DNA of 64,000 bases, from positions 372,001-436,000 of the forward strand of contig JAHDYR010000062.1 in assembly GCA_019828565.1 (NCBI GenBank), written 5' to 3'. Within the stretch, counting starts at the first letter, position 1, and the number at the start of each line of letters is the position of its first letter. The translations under genes and the position numbers were made by a program. The DNA comes from Carpediemonas membranifera (Eukaryota > Fornicata). Below are positions 1 to 8,519 of the stretch, piece after piece. Under the pieces are notes generated by a model. That model did not search any database, was not told where the DNA came from, and saw only the letters and a list, made by a program, of their open reading frames with translations.

Positions 1-1057
1 CGACGGGGCCCTTGCCCCACTCCCTGGGGTACGTGTCCCGCTCCATGATCACCCGCTTGAGTCGGGCCACCACGCCCTTGCCGTCCTTGGCCGTGCCCAG
101 GCCGACCGTGTTCATCTGGGCCACGCCGACGGCGACGGCCTCGCCCTTGGTTGTCATGATCACTACCTGGTCGCCGGCCTCGATGCCCTCGTCGAACCGG
201 AGTAGGCCGGGGAGGAGGAGCTTGGCGCCGTAGCAGATGGCGTTGACGGCGGTGTCCTTGATGACGAGGCGCTTGTACGTTGTGAGCAGCACCTCGAGGG
301 GCATGACCACGCGCCTGAGGTAGCTCTCGTCGCCCTTGTTCTCGTAGGCCCACATGGCGTCGAGGACGTCGTGCATTGTGACGAGGCGGTCCTTCTCGGT
401 CAGGTGGCCTGTACGGATACGGCGGAGCTCCTGCATGTGCCCTCCAACACCGAGGAGGAGGCCCAGGTGCTCGCAGAGGGTACGGATGTAGGTGCCGGCC
501 TCGCAGGAGACCTTGAGGACAGCAAGCTGGCGCTCACCGTCGAACTGGAGCAGGTCGATGGAGTAGACCGTACGGATGCGGAGGACCTTCTTCACAGCGG
601 ACTCGAGAGGGGGGCGCTGGAACAGGGTGCCGGTGAGCTCGTTCAGAGCGCGCTTGAGGGCGTCGACACCAGAAATCTTGCCGTGGAGAGAAAGAATAGC
701 GACGTACTCCTTGCCAGCGCCCTGCTGGGACTTCACAAGGCGGGTGGCGCGGTCAATGCAGACGGAGAGGCAGCCAGTAACCTTGGGATCGAGGGTACCG
801 CTGTGGCCAGTCTTATCGCATTTCAGAATCCTCTTGATCCAGGAAACAACCTCGTGAGAAGAGGGGTTCGAAGGCTTGTCGAGGTTAATCACACCATAGC
901 GCATGTGCTCCTTGAGAGGGCGCTTAAGGGGGTTAAATCCCTCCTTGAGCTGCTTAAAATCATTGCTCCGGACATGAAGATCACTGTAGTTCTTCAGAAG
1001 AAGAGGCCAGTTAGATGTATCAATTGGCTTGGCAGGAACGTCTGCTACCGAAGACAT
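1..1057 (-). CDS. CBF5: dyskerin/Cbf5 H/ACA pseudouridine synthase (3' end outside window)
   Basis: Catalytic subunit of the H/ACA ribonucleoprotein, which converts uridine to pseudouridine in rRNA and snRNA in the nucleolus. The frame is open from an ATG at 1057 to the window edge, giving 352 codons without the C-terminus. The N-terminus carries the dyskerin signatures [17 protein letters not shown], then [20 protein letters not shown], then the catalytic-Asp loop [14 protein letters not shown], followed by a PUA-like region. The start is supported by dyskerin-type residues directly after it and by a TAAACTGCGC element 31 bp upstream. Archaeal and eukaryotic Cbf5 fit better than bacterial TruB because of the N-terminal extension. 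No intron is seen. Confidence 0.96.
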   Translation of the reverse strand, partial: MSSVADVPAKPIDTSNWPLLLKNYSDLHVRSNDFKQLKEGFNPLKRPLKEHMRYGVINLDKPSNPSSHEVVSWIKRILKCDKTGHSGTLDPKVTGCLSVCIDRATRLVKSQQGAGKEYVAILSLHGKISGVDALKRALNELTGTLFQRPPLESAVKKVLRIRTVYSIDLLQFDGERQLAVLKVSCEAGTYIRTLCEHLGLLLGVGGHMQELRRIRTGHLTEKDRLVTMHDVLDAMWAYENKGDESYLRRVVMPLEVLLTTYKRLVIKDTAVNAICYGAKLLLPGLLRFDEGIEAGDQVVIMTTKGEAVAVGVAQMNTVGLGTAKDGKGVVARLKRVIMERDTYPREWGKGPV

Positions 1058-1087
1058 GGGCCGCACGATGCTCACTCGTCCAAAGTC

Positions 1088-1097
1088 GCGCAGTTTA
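1088..1097 (-). promoter_or_regulatory. TAAACTGC element upstream of dyskerin
   Basis: TAAACTGCGC on the gene strand, ending 31 bp before the dyskerin ATG. It is one of 12 exact TAAACTGC copies in the window. The promoter role is inferred from position and recurrence. Confidence 0.6.
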
Positions 1098-1229
1098 TGC
1101 TCAAAATTGGCCTTCGTTTGTGCGTTTGCTGGCGTCACAACGAAAGTCTGCCACCAATTATCTGCTGAATTCGAAACACTGCAAATACTGCTCCAAGGAC
1201 GCGAAGCTCAGGACCATCACTAGTGCCGA

Positions 1230-1730
1230 TTAACGACCCCTCCGGTCCCGGTCATACGGCCGGTCCCTCCGCCGGTCGTAACCCCCATCCCTCGGCCCTC
1301 CCCAGTCATCGCGGCCCCTGGACCCGTCGGACCCACGGCCTCTGTCATAGCGCCTGTCATCGAAGCGGGGCCGGCTGTAGCCGTCTCGCGAATCCCTGCT
1401 GTACCCACGGCCACGGTCATCACCGCCATCACGGCGCATATCCCGCCGTTCTGTCCGCTGCGTCTGTGGAGCGAACTTTTGAAGAGCAATGCGCATACGG
1501 ATCTGGCGCTGGATATACAGAGCCCATATTTTGTCTGTAAAGCCATAGTTGTACCGTGTATCGAGCTCTACGCGCTTTGTAACATGCTCCTGCTCGTGTG
1601 CAAGAAGCTGAAGAAGAGATCCATCTTCAAGCACAATTTCAACGGGGTCCTCTTCTTCCTCCTCATACTGCTCCTCCTCGTCATACCCTGACAGGTACAT
1701 CAATCTCGGATCCTCAGCCATGTCGTCCAT
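1230..1730 (-). CDS. small acidic/arginine-rich protein, possible RNA-binding
   Basis: A 166-residue protein of unknown family. Residues 1-40 are very acidic, with a run of Glu. A central predicted-helical part (about 40-90) carries a short basic stretch around IQRQIRMRIALQKF. The last 70 residues are an RG/RD-rich low-complexity tail resembling nucleic-acid-binding tails. The ATG at 1730 (MDDMAED) is preferred over one further upstream because a TAACTGTGCG element, a variant of the recurrent promoter motif, lies 32 bp before it. That is the same spacing as in dyskerin and TBCC. No function is assigned. Confidence 0.6.
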   Translation of the reverse strand: MDDMAEDPRLMYLSGYDEEEQYEEEEEDPVEIVLEDGSLLQLLAHEQEHVTKRVELDTRYNYGFTDKIWALYIQRQIRMRIALQKFAPQTQRTERRDMRRDGGDDRGRGYSRDSRDGYSRPRFDDRRYDRGRGSDGSRGRDDWGGPRDGGYDRRRDRPYDRDRRGR

Positions 1731-1761
1731 CTCACTGCAAACGATGGTACTTGCCGAAATA

Positions 1762-1771
1762 CGCACAGTTA
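1762..1771 (-). promoter_or_regulatory. variant TAAACTGC-type element
   Basis: TAACTGTGCG on the gene strand, 32 bp before the ATG at 1730. It matches the spacing of the exact copies but differs in sequence, so it is only a candidate. Confidence 0.35.
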
Positions 1772-1824
1772 GAGGTGATAAGAATGTAGTCATTCTCCCG
1801 CTACCGCTTTACTAAACGTCCTAA

Positions 1825-2823
1825 CTACCTCATCAGGGGCTTCTCGTCAGCCCGCTTCTCCCTGGACACCCACCACTGCCTCCCCACCAGGGCCAGATGA
1901 GCAAGAGCCACCACCACGAACTGGAGGTGCCGAAGAATCTCAGCAAGGTCCAGCACGACTCTCTCAGCATAGTGGATGAGGAGATATGACAGTCCTGTCT
2001 GAGAGAGCGCGGCGAGTTGGATGGCGATGGCAAATATGTACAGACCAGAAATAAGTGGCCACGGGAGGATGAAGGAGACAATCATGGCGATGGTGGACAT
2101 GCGGATGGACTTGGTGTGGGATATACGGTTCATGTAAATGGCTGTGATCGTGAAGACGACGACAAAGCTGAGGATGAGCAGGCCCATCATGATGAAACGG
2201 ACCAGAGACAGCCCCTCCGAGACAAGGGAGGCCTGCTTGGCACCGTAACGCTGGTACACACACTCCTTGACGACCAGGGTGAATAAGTATTCGGCGGCAA
2301 ACACGGCCGAGATGGCTGTGGCGAGGGCGTGCTCCCATAGGGGCACTATCAGGGCCCTGGGCCGGGTGAGGTACTCGGCCAGGGCGACTGTCCGTGACCT
2401 CTGGACCCTGAATAGGACGAATGCAGTGCTCAGGGCGAGACTTTCGCCGTAAAAGAGGAACCAGACACCCAAGATGTTGCCAAAGTTCAGCCAGTAGAGG
2501 TCGGCCGAAATCGCCTTGAGGTGGTGGCAGAAGGGGGAGTGGTGGAACGTCTCGAGCTCGCATATGCCGACTTTGAGAAGGGATGACGACGCGGAAAACA
2601 TGTTGATGAACGTGAAAACGGCCTCGGAGATTAGCCACACAAGAACAATGAGCCATACCCTGCTGAAGTACATGCGGTGCAGGTTCTTAAGCCGTAAGTA
2701 GATGATAAGGAAGAGCAACATGAAAAGCATGGTTGGCAAGGATAATAGGACAGATATCATCCATCCACTCTCAGTAACGAGATTAGCAGCATAAAGGATG
2801 TGTTCTCGCGACTCTGACGACAT
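1825..2823 (-). CDS. seven-transmembrane protein, receptor-like
   Basis: A 332-residue polytopic membrane protein. Seven hydrophobic segments can be read: roughly residues 20-42, 53-75, 105-130, 155-177, 205-227, 235-265 and 288-305. They are separated by short charged loops, with a short C-terminal tail rich in Arg/Lys. Two cysteines in the loop before the third helix could form a disulfide. The layout suits a GPCR-like receptor, but no family signature such as DRY or NPxxY is seen. The start at 2823 (MSSESREH) gives a short hydrophilic N-terminus; the open frame upstream is not hydrophobic. An AAACTACAC element lies about 42 bp upstream. Ligand and coupling are unknown. Confidence 0.65.
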   Translation of the reverse strand: MSSESREHILYAANLVTESGWMISVLLSLPTMLFMLLFLIIYLRLKNLHRMYFSRVWLIVLVWLISEAVFTFINMFSASSSLLKVGICELETFHHSPFCHHLKAISADLYWLNFGNILGVWFLFYGESLALSTAFVLFRVQRSRTVALAEYLTRPRALIVPLWEHALATAISAVFAAEYLFTLVVKECVYQRYGAKQASLVSEGLSLVRFIMMGLLILSFVVVFTITAIYMNRISHTKSIRMSTIAMIVSFILPWPLISGLYIFAIAIQLAALSQTGLSYLLIHYAERVVLDLAEILRHLQFVVVALAHLALVGRQWWVSREKRADEKPLMR

Positions 2824-2864
2824 AGAAGGTGCTGCCAGCTTGCTTGTCGTTTCGCGTGTGAATT

Positions 2865-2873
2865 GTGTAGTTT
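2865..2873 (-). promoter_or_regulatory. variant TAAACTGC-type element
   Basis: AAACTACAC on the strand of the 7TM gene, 42 bp before its ATG. It has one mismatch to the AAACTGCAC form. Confidence 0.3.
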
Positions 2874-2967
2874 GTCTCCCTCTGAGCCGGGCCCTTCCTG
2901 GCAACTAGCCTCTTCGCTGGCCGCAACCCCTCCGACAGGGTCAACCATAAAACCCTGAATAGTATCA

Positions 2968-2976
2968 CGCAGTTTA
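2968..2976. promoter_or_regulatory. TAAACTGC element between divergent 7TM and Fic genes
   Basis: CGCAGTTTA on the plus strand (TAAACTGCG on minus), located between the divergent starts at 2823 and 3033. It could serve either gene. It overlaps the in-frame ATG at 2976, which argues for the ATG at 3033 as the Fic start. Confidence 0.5.
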
Positions 2977-3032
2977 TGTTACTGATCTCGTTTTTCCCCA
3001 ATCATTTTTTTTCATCAGTAGCATCACAGTTG

Positions 3033-5114
3033 ATGGGCAATTCGTTTGGCACTGGAAACGCCGAAAATGAACGCCTGCGAAAGCTTATTGCTGAGAAGGA
3101 TCAACATCTTGCTGAGAAGGATCAACATCTTGCTGAGAAGGATCAACATCTTGCTGAGAAGGACCAACAACTGAACGAGAGCAAGAGGTTCCAATTCTTA
3201 ACGGAGTATTCGATCCCAGATGGCGCGTTTATTGGGAAGGAATACAATACTGCGACCAGATTGAGCCTTATTGATAATGCCATTGGTATGACCAAGGTTA
3301 TTTGCGACTATCAGCTTCGCGTCTTCCCCTCACCCGTGTTCACTCAGCTTGCCCGCACAGCCGAAGAACACGAGATTCCTTGCGATATTGCGGATATGTC
3401 GCCCCCTGAGGTTTCGTTAGCCGCCCAGGCTCGTTCTTCCCAGTTTACTTTTCGGCAGACTTTCACACCAGAAACCAGCGTTGAAGAAACAAGATATCAA
3501 CGCTTGTCGCAACTCACCATTGATGGACATGTTGACCTGAATTTCGTCGAATTCCACACTGAACCCCAGAAGGAACTGATTCGAAACCTCATGATCCACA
3601 TTTTGTTCGAACCAATCTGCATTCAGGCGCTTGCTCTCCTGATGGCTAATCCTACTGGTTTGGCCAACTTGAAGCACGGTTTCGATGCTGTTGTCCGATA
3701 TTTCAGTCTGCAGAGATCTCCGCCGCCGCTTGCATTTAGGCGCTTGTGGCTTTTTGCCGAACTTATTGCGGGCGTTGAGCTCGTCAGTGAGGACATCACC
3801 TGGCATATCCCACAGCCAGACTACGAAAACTTACTGGACGAGGATGTCTATGTGACGATGAGGCTGAGTAAGCCATGCCACCGCCACGGCCTGCTCAATA
3901 ACATGCTCGGAACACGAGGCTGCATCCAGACTACCCGGAGGTCAGTTCATATCAAGCAACTGATTGGTCGTTTTAACGCCATGATCAATCGAACTCTCAC
4001 CAACAATGCCCAACGAGATTTCCTTGCTGGCGTGTGCGCCCGCTGGAGTGAAAGAGACACCGAAGGCAACTTTGCTGTTGAAGGCGAGGAGGGGCTTACC
4101 GAACCCCGTGAGAGAGAAGTGAGGGCGATAGTCACCACGCTCATCGAGGCATTGTCGAAGCATAATCTATCATTGCAGAATTTCGACCGCATTCAACGCA
4201 CTTTAGACCCAGATAGGGCCGAGACCAGTTTTGCTGGCCTCCGTCCTCCCGGGCTGGAAGTCATCGTCAGGAACAAGTTCTCCTGGGCAACCGAGCCCGT
4301 CGTGGTGCACCATGGCTGTTCTTCGCATGACGTGCTCAACCTCGTCCAGGCCTTTGTGGAATCGCTGAATTCGGCAGCCATGCTGACGCACACCTCGGAC
4401 CACGCCAACCCCAGCCTTGGCGATCGTGTTGCCGCCCTCGGCGTGTTCGGGTTCCAGTTCGCGCACATCCATCCTTTCAACGACGGCAACGGGCGTACAG
4501 CAAGATACTTGTTTCAGGCTGCGATGCACGCCTGTGGTGTTCCAGCAGCAATCGCTGGGGCGCCGCATTCACTCATCATACACCGTTCTAGGCGTCTGCG
4601 GGAGCTATTCTACCGCTCGCAAGACAACATCAGCATGCAACTGATGCGCGTTATCGAGCAAAAAGACCCCCTTATCAAGATGCGACCCGATTGTGAGGTT
4701 CAGAAAGATTTTCACTCCTTCTTCGGGTACCACTCGCCGTCTTCTGTTTATTTCGCTTATTATGACGCAACCGTGTTTTCTGCTGCTGCGCTGGAGGCAG
4801 CTTTGGCTGTCCACTGCTTCATCGATGCCTCGATGCAACTTGAGGCGATTCTCTCATCCCTCAAACAATTCAATTGCTCGAATTCCACACTCGAAGAGTT
4901 TACTACACTTGGCAACATCCTGATGAAGGGCCCGATGGACTCAGCCCAGTCTGCACTCCACACCACGATGATGCGTCGGTACCCACCCTGTTATGACTCG
5001 CCGACCCAGCCCTGGGAGCTTGGCGAGTGGGTTGACACGAGACAATGGATGATGACACATGAGGATTGCAGCGAGGACCTCAAGCAGACCCTGAAGGAAT
5101 TGACATCAGAATAA
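3033..5114 (+). CDS. Fic-domain protein (probable AMP-transferase)
   Basis: A 693-residue protein with a complete Fic core: HPFNDGNGRTAR at residues 480-491 matches HPFx(D/E)GNxRxxR, including the catalytic His. Fic proteins usually transfer AMP from ATP to a hydroxyl on a target protein. Before the domain lies a short coiled coil built of four 7-residue units (AEKDQHL type, nt 3090-3173). The remaining N-terminal region of about 300 residues is not recognised. No clear (S/T)xxxE(G/N) inhibitory helix was found. The start MGNSFG is chosen because the promoter-like element overlaps the in-frame ATG at 2976. The N-terminal Gly could be acylated, but this is weak. The gene looks less GC-rich than its neighbours, which may indicate transfer or recent expansion. 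Target unknown. Confidence 0.85.
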   Translation: MGNSFGTGNAENERLRKLIAEKDQHLAEKDQHLAEKDQHLAEKDQQLNESKRFQFLTEYSIPDGAFIGKEYNTATRLSLIDNAIGMTKVICDYQLRVFPSPVFTQLARTAEEHEIPCDIADMSPPEVSLAAQARSSQFTFRQTFTPETSVEETRYQRLSQLTIDGHVDLNFVEFHTEPQKELIRNLMIHILFEPICIQALALLMANPTGLANLKHGFDAVVRYFSLQRSPPPLAFRRLWLFAELIAGVELVSEDITWHIPQPDYENLLDEDVYVTMRLSKPCHRHGLLNNMLGTRGCIQTTRRSVHIKQLIGRFNAMINRTLTNNAQRDFLAGVCARWSERDTEGNFAVEGEEGLTEPREREVRAIVTTLIEALSKHNLSLQNFDRIQRTLDPDRAETSFAGLRPPGLEVIVRNKFSWATEPVVVHHGCSSHDVLNLVQAFVESLNSAAMLTHTSDHANPSLGDRVAALGVFGFQFAHIHPFNDGNGRTARYLFQAAMHACGVPAAIAGAPHSLIIHRSRRLRELFYRSQDNISMQLMRVIEQKDPLIKMRPDCEVQKDFHSFFGYHSPSSVYFAYYDATVFSAAALEAALAVHCFIDASMQLEAILSSLKQFNCSNSTLEEFTTLGNILMKGPMDSAQSALHTTMMRRYPPCYDSPTQPWELGEWVDTRQWMMTHEDCSEDLKQTLKELTSE
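3090..3173 (+). repeat. 21-bp tandem repeat, 4 units, in Fic gene
   Basis: Four in-frame copies of a 21-nt unit beginning GCTGAGAAGGA. The first three are nearly identical; the fourth ends CAACAACTG. It encodes a heptad coiled coil. The near-identity suggests recent expansion and length variation between strains. Confidence 0.9.
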
Positions 5115-5331
5115 TGGCAGCTCGGTGATTTTTTTTAAAGATTTAGAGTTCGACTACTGCGAGACATCATCAGCTCCGAGGACAAGAACGCCTTCAGCAA
5201 GCACCAAATGCAGACCTGCGCTCGACTCACCGGTCCCGATCAGTTGATTAGCACGTCATCACCTACGACTAACTTTGCACACACAGAGCACGCGTGACAT
5301 AACCACCATGAATAAACGATACTCCCGTTAT

Positions 5332-7281
5332 TTACAGGCGGGCGCGGCGTCTTCTAGCCCTGAAAACTGCCCATATGCCAACAAGCGCAGCCAGCCCGAC
5401 GCCAGCTGCACCCGCTGCAACGACGGGGTCAACGTGGATAGTGCGACGGCCGTCAACAGAAGGCGCGGGTGCAGTGACGACCTTAGTCAAGAAGTCGGTG
5501 AGGTCGACCAGTTCGGCGTGTGACACGCGATATGTGGCCAGTACCTTCTGGATCGGTTCAGAGAGCGTCTCCTCGGTGGCGACGGCCACCACCACGGGCA
5601 TACCGGCCTGAGCCGCCATGTGGACAGTTCCGGCGAGCCCGGACAGCGCCTCCCCACCGGCGTGTGACAGGACAATGACGTAGCCATCGAAGTTGAACAG
5701 GTTATCAGGCCCCGCCACCCGCCGCTCACGGGCCCCCAGGTCGGCGTGGGTCAGCCCGACGGTGGCGAACAGCATGCGGTCGACTCTGACCAGACCTGGG
5801 ACTGAGGGTCGGGTGTCGCCGATGACGGCCATACGATAAACTCCCCGCTTGGCCGCAGCCTTGGCGTCATGGCGCCAGTGTGCCCTGAGTGCGACACGGG
5901 CCATGTGGGCGAGCTCCTGGGGCGACCGGCCGGGGTTCACAGTCCCTGGAAGCGCGGGGAAGTCAAGCTCGGTCAACGCCAAGACGAGGCGGGCAGGGGC
6001 CGTGGCGGCGAGGGCCTTCCATAAATCAAGCCAGTCGAGCTGGGTCAGGCCTGCAGTGTCGGCGTCTTCTGCTCTGTAGCGGGGGTTGGCAACGGCAAGA
6101 GGGTCTGATTTCAAGAGGGCGAAGATTGACTCGTCGAGCACGCGATATGAGAGGTGATCGGCCTCGGCGTGGTGCTGGAAGAGGTGGCGGAGCCAATCGA
6201 GCAGATCGCGGGTCGGCTCAAAGGCCAGCTGGGGGTCAAAGCCAAGTGCTGTGATTGTCTGCTCAGCCTCCTCGCGGGTCACGGGCTTGCCGAGGGTTGC
6301 GCGAGCAGATTGGATCAGGCCCACAGGATCTGCCATATCTAACCGCATCTCGAGATCAGGCCCATATCCGAAAGCCGTGAGGACGTCCCATACGGCGCCT
6401 GCAGCCCCACGCTGCACCAGACTCTCATGGACCCTGAGGAAACCGGCGAGAGTCACGCCAGTACCATGGGCTGGGGCGACACAAGGCACCACTCCAGGGG
6501 GCCCCTCAGGAGTGTCGAGCACGGCAATGCGCTCCTTGACCTGAGCGATCTCAGTTCCTGTCATCGCGTGGCCCGTGGCGATGCGCTGCCACTCCTTGAG
6601 GTCCTCATCCGCCAGGATTCCAGTGCGGGCCCGGTCGGCGTACATGAAGATGCGAGTGAGCACCCGGCGGGCCTCCATGGTGAGGTGGCCGTGGGCGAGC
6701 AGGGTTGCCGTGGGGTGGCGGGCCAGGTTGACGGCGCTAAAGATTGCGTCGGCCACGCCCTCGCCAGTCACCGCGGAGACCAGGATCCCGCGCTCTACGC
6801 GGAGAGGGCCGTCAGTGTGCTCGGCAACGAGTTTGGTCAATGCTACGCTGAGAGCCTCGCGGTCGGCAACCTCATCAATCTTGTTCACGGCAAGACACAC
6901 GGGCGCCTTGGGGGCGTACTGGCTGAGGAGACGGGGGAAACGGCCCTCGAGCACGGTCTTCTCCGCTGTGATCTCTTCTGGCGATGCAACCAGGATGATG
7001 GCGTCCGCCCTCCGAAGAGCTGACGTCAGCTGAGCATGATGCTCGCCCTTGGATGATGTGTCGACGAGCACGAGGTTCACAGCGAGGGAAGAATCGAAGC
7101 CGAGGTCCTCAAGGGGAACAACAACGTCGGGATAGACGCTCTCCTGTGTTAGCAAGTGAAAGAAATGAAAACGAACAGTAGGCTCGGGTTGTGGCTCTCT
7201 AACGACAGCTTTGGACACAAATGAGCTTTTACCCACTGATGGATTGCCTATAACCGTGATAGTTGTCCTGTTTCGCGACAT
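5332..7281 (-). CDS. MIRO: Miro-like mitochondrial Rho GTPase, tail-anchored
   Basis: A 649-residue protein with Miro architecture. Miro anchors organelles to cytoskeletal motors and acts at the outer mitochondrial membrane. The N-terminal GTPase has a P-loop GNPSVGKS at residues 12-19, LVDTSSKG in the switch II region and AVNKID as the guanine-specificity motif. An EF-hand-like segment near DRARTGILADEDL is followed by the characteristic Miro linker VTLAGFLRVHESL and WDVLTAFGYGPDLEMRLD. A second GTPase-like domain starts near YRMAVIGDT but lacks a GK(S/T) P-loop, so it probably does not bind nucleotide. The C-terminus is one transmembrane helix plus an Arg-rich tail, as in tail-anchored Miro. 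The ATG at 7281 starts directly before the GTPase; the upstream extension was not used. Miro is widely reported missing from anaerobes with reduced mitochondria. Confidence 0.82.
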   Translation of the reverse strand: MSRNRTTITVIGNPSVGKSSFVSKAVVREPQPEPTVRFHFFHLLTQESVYPDVVVPLEDLGFDSSLAVNLVLVDTSSKGEHHAQLTSALRRADAIILVASPEEITAEKTVLEGRFPRLLSQYAPKAPVCLAVNKIDEVADREALSVALTKLVAEHTDGPLRVERGILVSAVTGEGVADAIFSAVNLARHPTATLLAHGHLTMEARRVLTRIFMYADRARTGILADEDLKEWQRIATGHAMTGTEIAQVKERIAVLDTPEGPPGVVPCVAPAHGTGVTLAGFLRVHESLVQRGAAGAVWDVLTAFGYGPDLEMRLDMADPVGLIQSARATLGKPVTREEAEQTITALGFDPQLAFEPTRDLLDWLRHLFQHHAEADHLSYRVLDESIFALLKSDPLAVANPRYRAEDADTAGLTQLDWLDLWKALAATAPARLVLALTELDFPALPGTVNPGRSPQELAHMARVALRAHWRHDAKAAAKRGVYRMAVIGDTRPSVPGLVRVDRMLFATVGLTHADLGARERRVAGPDNLFNFDGYVIVLSHAGGEALSGLAGTVHMAAQAGMPVVVAVATEETLSEPIQKVLATYRVSHAELVDLTDFLTKVVTAPAPSVDGRRTIHVDPVVAAGAAGVGLAALVGIWAVFRARRRRARL

Positions 7282-7486
7282 GTCGGTCTTTCCTTTGATG
7301 CTTCGGGCTCTTGACAATTCTAGACCCGCTGTCACAGGATCCTTTGCCAGACCAGGGTGCATATGAGTGCTCTGGGAACAGAATTAGGTGTCAGTAACGC
7401 CGGTAGACCATCTTTGGGTTGTCACCGACTGTAAAAAGATCAAACAGACGCGAAACATTTAAAAGCGATTGATAATCGACTCCCTT

Positions 7487-8356
7487 TCATACAGGCATGG
7501 AGAAGTCGTGCATCCGCTCGTGTCTGCTGCTCTCGAGCTTCACCAGCCCATCCACGGCGGCCTCATACCCGCTGGCCCAGCCCGTCTCTGTCCGGCTGTA
7601 CGCCTCCTGCATGGGCTCGGGCATGGCCTTGATCAGCGCCTCGTCCAGGCCGAGCAGGGGGTGGACCTCGACACCCTCACACCGCTCCTTGACGGGGTCG
7701 GATGTTGTCCGCAGGAAGAGCTGGAGGCCGACCACGTCGGTCAGGCGGAGCTGCTGGATGCCGCCAGCCACCCAGCAGTGCTTGCATGTCTTTTGCCCGG
7801 CCACTCCGCTACGGACGATCAGAGGGCCTCGCAAGACTGCGAAGAGCACGCTGACGTTCTCGCAGTCGAGGATAGCCAGGTGCTTGAGCGGCCCAGTGAA
7901 TATGTAGGCGCAGTCCCTGCATCCCGAGATGATCACAGTCGACTCGTGCTCAGGGAAGACACGGCTGTCGTCGGCACGGTCGTGGAGGTACGTCTTGGCT
8001 GTCTCGTAGACCTCTTCAGTGGCCAAGTCTTGCTTGACAGCCTCTGTCTTCTCTAGCTTGGAGATTTCCTCCTGGACACGCTTCCTGCTGCTGAATGAGA
8101 ACCTCTTTCTCGGGAAGCGTTGCATCAGCATCGCCTGCTGGGAGGAAAACGACCTAAGTTTCCGACGCCACTGCTCAGCTTCGTATCTAGAGAGGCGTGC
8201 ATCGGCTGAATGCAGGCTCATCGTGCTCCTGGCAATACGAGCCTCCAATTCTTCGGCAATCCGCTGTGCTTCACTCGTCCCCTCTTCACTTGTTGGATCT
8301 TGGCGACTAATGGCCAGTAAATCTGCTTTGCATTGTTGTTCTGTCTCATCATCCAT
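7487..8356 (-). CDS. TBCC: tubulin-binding cofactor C-like protein
   Basis: A 289-residue protein with a C-terminal TBCC beta-helix domain (about residues 140-255). Seen are GPLKHLAILDC, CKHCWVAG and QQLRLTDV. The QLR arginine is the GAP arginine finger of cofactor C, which stimulates GTP hydrolysis by beta-tubulin in the folding supercomplex. Residues 25-130 are charged and helical, like the spectrin-like N-terminal domain of cofactor C. RP2-type relatives share the domain, but there is no acylation signal and the helical N-terminus favours TBCC. The ATG at 8356 (MDDETEQQ) is chosen over the in-frame upstream extension. A TAATCTGCGC element lies 32 bp upstream. Confidence 0.8.
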   Translation of the reverse strand: MDDETEQQCKADLLAISRQDPTSEEGTSEAQRIAEELEARIARSTMSLHSADARLSRYEAEQWRRKLRSFSSQQAMLMQRFPRKRFSFSSRKRVQEEISKLEKTEAVKQDLATEEVYETAKTYLHDRADDSRVFPEHESTVIISGCRDCAYIFTGPLKHLAILDCENVSVLFAVLRGPLIVRSGVAGQKTCKHCWVAGGIQQLRLTDVVGLQLFLRTTSDPVKERCEGVEVHPLLGLDEALIKAMPEPMQEAYSRTETGWASGYEAAVDGLVKLESSRHERMHDFSMPV

Positions 8357-8387
8357 TATTTCCAGCTTTGTCTTCGTCGACACCTTG

Positions 8388-8397
8388 GCGCAGATTA
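8388..8397 (-). promoter_or_regulatory. variant TAAACTGC-type element upstream of TBCC
   Basis: TAATCTGCGC on the gene strand, ending 32 bp before the TBCC ATG. It has one mismatch to the dyskerin copy and the same spacing. Confidence 0.4.
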
Positions 8398-8485
8398 CGA
8401 ACTCCGCGTTACAGTGAAGTAGGCTAGCTGTTGACGTGTCCCAAGCGATGTAAACCACCAGGGCAGGGATCCCGATGATAGACCT

Positions 8486-8495
8486 TAAACTGCTC
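8486..8495 (+). promoter_or_regulatory. TAAACTGC element upstream of THOC5-like gene
   Basis: TAAACTGCTC, ending 25 bp before the ATG at 8520. It sits inside the in-frame extension from 8475, which suggests that stretch is leader rather than coding sequence. Confidence 0.5.
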
Positions 8496-8519
8496 GAACA
8501 ATCGCGTCATTGTCTTTCG

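Noticed and set aside
371-1168. 265-codon plus-strand frame
   Set aside because: It is antisense to dyskerin, whose minus-strand frame shows unmistakable family motifs.
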